From contig JAGART010000091.1 in assembly GCA_017622115.1 (NCBI GenBank), forward strand, positions 1 to 6,082: DNA of 6,082 nt, written 5' to 3'. Both the position numbers and the translations under genes were made by a program. The stretch comes from Clostridia bacterium (lineage in GTDB: Bacteria; Bacillota; Clostridia; Christensenellales; UBA1242). This document shows, piece by piece, positions 4,546 to 6,082 of the stretch (the stretch's first letter is position 1; the number at the start of each line of letters is the position of its first letter). The notes below the pieces were generated by a model, which was given only the letters and a program-made list of their open reading frames with translations, was not told where the DNA came from and searched no databases.

Positions 4546-5871
4546 ATGAGTAAACCTATAGTTGCTGTTGTTGGAAGACCTAACGTTGGTAAATCAAGTT
4601 TTTTTAATCGTGTGGCGGGACGTAGAATTAGTATAGTTGAAAACGTTCCGGGGGTAACTCGTGATAGACTTTATACTGATGTGGATTGGGCTGGCTATGC
4701 TTTTACTATGATTGATACTGGTGGAATTGCACCAGACAAAGATGATGAATGGCAAAAGTATATTTTAATGCAGGCACAACTTGCTATTGATGTGGCTGAT
4801 GTTGTTTTGATGATTGTTGATGGTAGGGAAGGGGTAACTCCAAACGACCGCCACGTGGCTCAAATTCTGCGTAAAAGCAAAAAGTCTGTGATTTTAGCCG
4901 TAAACAAAATGGAAAACGAAGATGTGCATAATGCTGTTGAGTTTTATGAGTTAGGTTTGGGTGAGCCTTTTGCTATGAGTTGTACTCACGGTACAGGTGT
5001 TGCTGATGTTTTAGATGAAGTTGTTAAAAAATTTAAAGTTAAAATTGATGCAACTGAACAAGATGAACGTTTAAAAATCGCTATTGTTGGAAGACCAAAT
5101 GCTGGTAAAAGTAGTATAACTAATCGTTTGTTAGGTGAAGAAAGAGTTGTTGTAAGTAATGTAGCAGGTACTACTCGTGATGCTATTGATGTACCTTTTA
5201 GATATAACAATAAAGAATATATCTTAATCGATACTGCTGGTATAAGGCGTAAAAATAAAATTGATTACGAGTCTGTTGAAGGTTTTAGTGTAATGCGTAG
5301 TTTGGGGGCTATACGTAGAGCAGACATTATCGTTTATGTGCTTGATGCAAGTGATGAAATTACAGAACAAGATGTACGCGTGCTTGGTTATATTCACGAA
5401 CAAGGTAAGCCTTCTGTGATATTATACAATAAATGGGACTTGGTGGAAAAAGACTCGCAAACAGTAAATAAATATAAGCAAACTTTGCAAAATAGCCTTA
5501 AATTTATGGATTATTTTGTTGTAGAGTATATTTCTGCAAAAGAGGGAACTCGTTTTGGTCGCATTATGGAAAAAGTAGAATATGTCTATAATAATGCTTG
5601 TACTAGAATTACAACAGGACTTTTAAACGAAATTTTGCAAGATGCTATGAGTACAAGTGAGCCACCTTCTCATAATGGTAAACGATTAAAAATCAACTAT
5701 ATTACACAGGTGGCAATCACTCCGCCTAGTTTTGCTATTTTTGTAAATAATCCTGAACTTGTGCATTTTAGTTATTTAAGATATTTAGAAAATTGTTTAC
5801 GCCGTGCTAAAAATTTTGAAGGCACGCCTATTAGAATTTTTATTCGTAAAAAAAGTAAAGATAAGGAGTAG
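4546..5871 (+). CDS. der: Ribosome-assembly GTPase Der (EngA)
   Basis: Der is a tandem-GTPase protein that acts in the cytoplasm on late assembly of the 50S ribosomal subunit and is generally essential. The 441 residues match the family length. G domain 1 has GRPNVGKS (10-17), DTGG (57-60), NKME (120-123) and SCTHG (145-149). G domain 2 has GRPNAGKS (182-189), DTAG (229-232), NKWD (295-298) and SAK (330-332). A KH-like domain follows (about 350-436: LKINYITQVAITPPSFAIFV, ending IRIFIRKK) with a basic tail. In G domain 1 the specificity motif is NKxE, not NKxD. ATG 4546 is the start: GAGGTG (4535-4540) lies 5 nt before it, and the in-frame GTG at 4540 starts inside that site. Arg is mostly CGN (18 of 30), unlike the ATPase gene upstream. 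plsY follows at once, so the two form an operon. Confidence 0.97.
   Translation: MSKPIVAVVGRPNVGKSSFFNRVAGRRISIVENVPGVTRDRLYTDVDWAGYAFTMIDTGGIAPDKDDEWQKYILMQAQLAIDVADVVLMIVDGREGVTPNDRHVAQILRKSKKSVILAVNKMENEDVHNAVEFYELGLGEPFAMSCTHGTGVADVLDEVVKKFKVKIDATEQDERLKIAIVGRPNAGKSSITNRLLGEERVVVSNVAGTTRDAIDVPFRYNNKEYILIDTAGIRRKNKIDYESVEGFSVMRSLGAIRRADIIVYVLDASDEITEQDVRVLGYIHEQGKPSVILYNKWDLVEKDSQTVNKYKQTLQNSLKFMDYFVVEYISAKEGTRFGRIMEKVEYVYNNACTRITTGLLNEILQDAMSTSEPPSHNGKRLKINYITQVAITPPSFAIFVNNPELVHFSYLRYLENCLRRAKNFEGTPIRIFIRKKSKDKE
5863..5868 (+). promoter_or_regulatory. plsY ribosome binding site inside the end of der
   Basis: AAGGAG lies in the last der codons, just before the der stop TAG (5869-5871), and 6 nt before the plsY ATG at 5875. 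Ribosomes finishing der would sit on this site, so the two genes are probably translationally coupled. Confidence 0.85.
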
Positions 5872-5874
5872 TTA

Positions 5875-6082
5875 ATGAACGGCTGGTTATTGGCGATTCT
5901 TTGTGTAGTTAGTTACTTTTTAGGTAATATTAACTTTGGTAAAATAATCGCAAAATCTAAAAATGTAGATTTATCAAAAAGTGGTTCTGGTAATCTTGGT
6001 GCTACAAATATGTATCGTACAATGGGAGCAAAACTAGGTTATTTGACCTTGTTGCTAGATGCTAGCAAGGGTATTATACCTA
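5875..6082 (+). CDS. plsY: Acyl-phosphate:glycerol-3-phosphate acyltransferase PlsY (3' partial)
   Basis: The first 69 residues of an integral membrane enzyme are visible; it transfers an acyl group from acyl-phosphate to glycerol-3-phosphate, the first step of phospholipid synthesis in Firmicutes. The start MNGWLLAILCVVSYFLGNINFGKIIAK is the first membrane helix with the typical SYxxGNINFGxI turn. It is followed by the catalytic loop motif SGSGNLGATNMYRTMG at about 38-53. The common form has GNPGATN; here Leu replaces Pro, while the Ser, Gly, Asn and Thr positions are kept. A second hydrophobic segment (LGYLTLLLDASKGIIP) matches the family's LLDxxKG motif. The gene begins 3 bp after der and runs off the window. 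der-plsY is a common order in Clostridia, often followed by gpsA, which would be expected just outside. Confidence 0.93.
   Translation, partial: MNGWLLAILCVVSYFLGNINFGKIIAKSKNVDLSKSGSGNLGATNMYRTMGAKLGYLTLLLDASKGIIP

Noticed and set aside
4986..5210. 74-codon frame on the minus strand
   Set aside because: It is antisense to the linker and second G domain of Der, which is unmistakable in the forward frame.

Overview
The window is AT-rich DNA read with the standard code (no internal TGA is read as Trp). It looks like a chromosomal segment from a low-GC Firmicutes/Clostridia-type bacterium. Support for this comes from strong Shine-Dalgarno sites (AAGGAGG, AAGGAG), sigma-A-like TTGACA/TATAAT promoters, the der-plsY gene order, and small XRE regulators of the Firmicutes type. 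I cannot name the genus.

Layout. Positions 3-392 hold the 3' end of a large, probably secreted, InlB-type repeat protein, closed by a strong intrinsic terminator. Positions 419-1052 (minus strand) hold a compact operon of two small XRE-family DNA-binding proteins, followed by a possible 20-residue micro-ORF. Divergently, at 1207-1752, lies a small protein that I read as a degenerate SLOG/Rossmann-like protein. The two directions start from back-to-back promoters around 1123-1187. Positions 1781-1899 hold an array with an exact 41-bp period: two perfect TTTCAGTA-C-TACTGAAA palindromes and a third half-site built into the -10 box of a near-consensus promoter. That promoter drives an AAA_14/DUF4143 ATPase (1900-3081), which ends at its own terminator. 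Positions 421-3117 therefore look like an accessory regulatory block between a surface-protein gene and the core genes.

From 3151 to 4481 lies the membrane (gate) part of a FeoB ferrous-iron transporter. It has no GTPase domain, no visible ribosome binding site, and one frameshift near 4101 that splits it in two. Its C-terminus carries an extra membrane helix and a CxxCxxC tail like the separate FeoB-associated Cys-rich proteins. Next is an intact der (engA) ribosome-assembly GTPase gene (4546-5871), coupled through an overlapping Shine-Dalgarno to the start of plsY (5875 to the window end).

The most unusual feature is the 41-bp-period palindrome array fused to the ATPase promoter. It could be an autoregulatory or signal-responsive switch, since the ATPase has a winged-helix-like segment. 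The next most unusual are the SLOG-like protein divergent from two XRE regulators and the dismantled feoB. All functional links between neighbours are inference.
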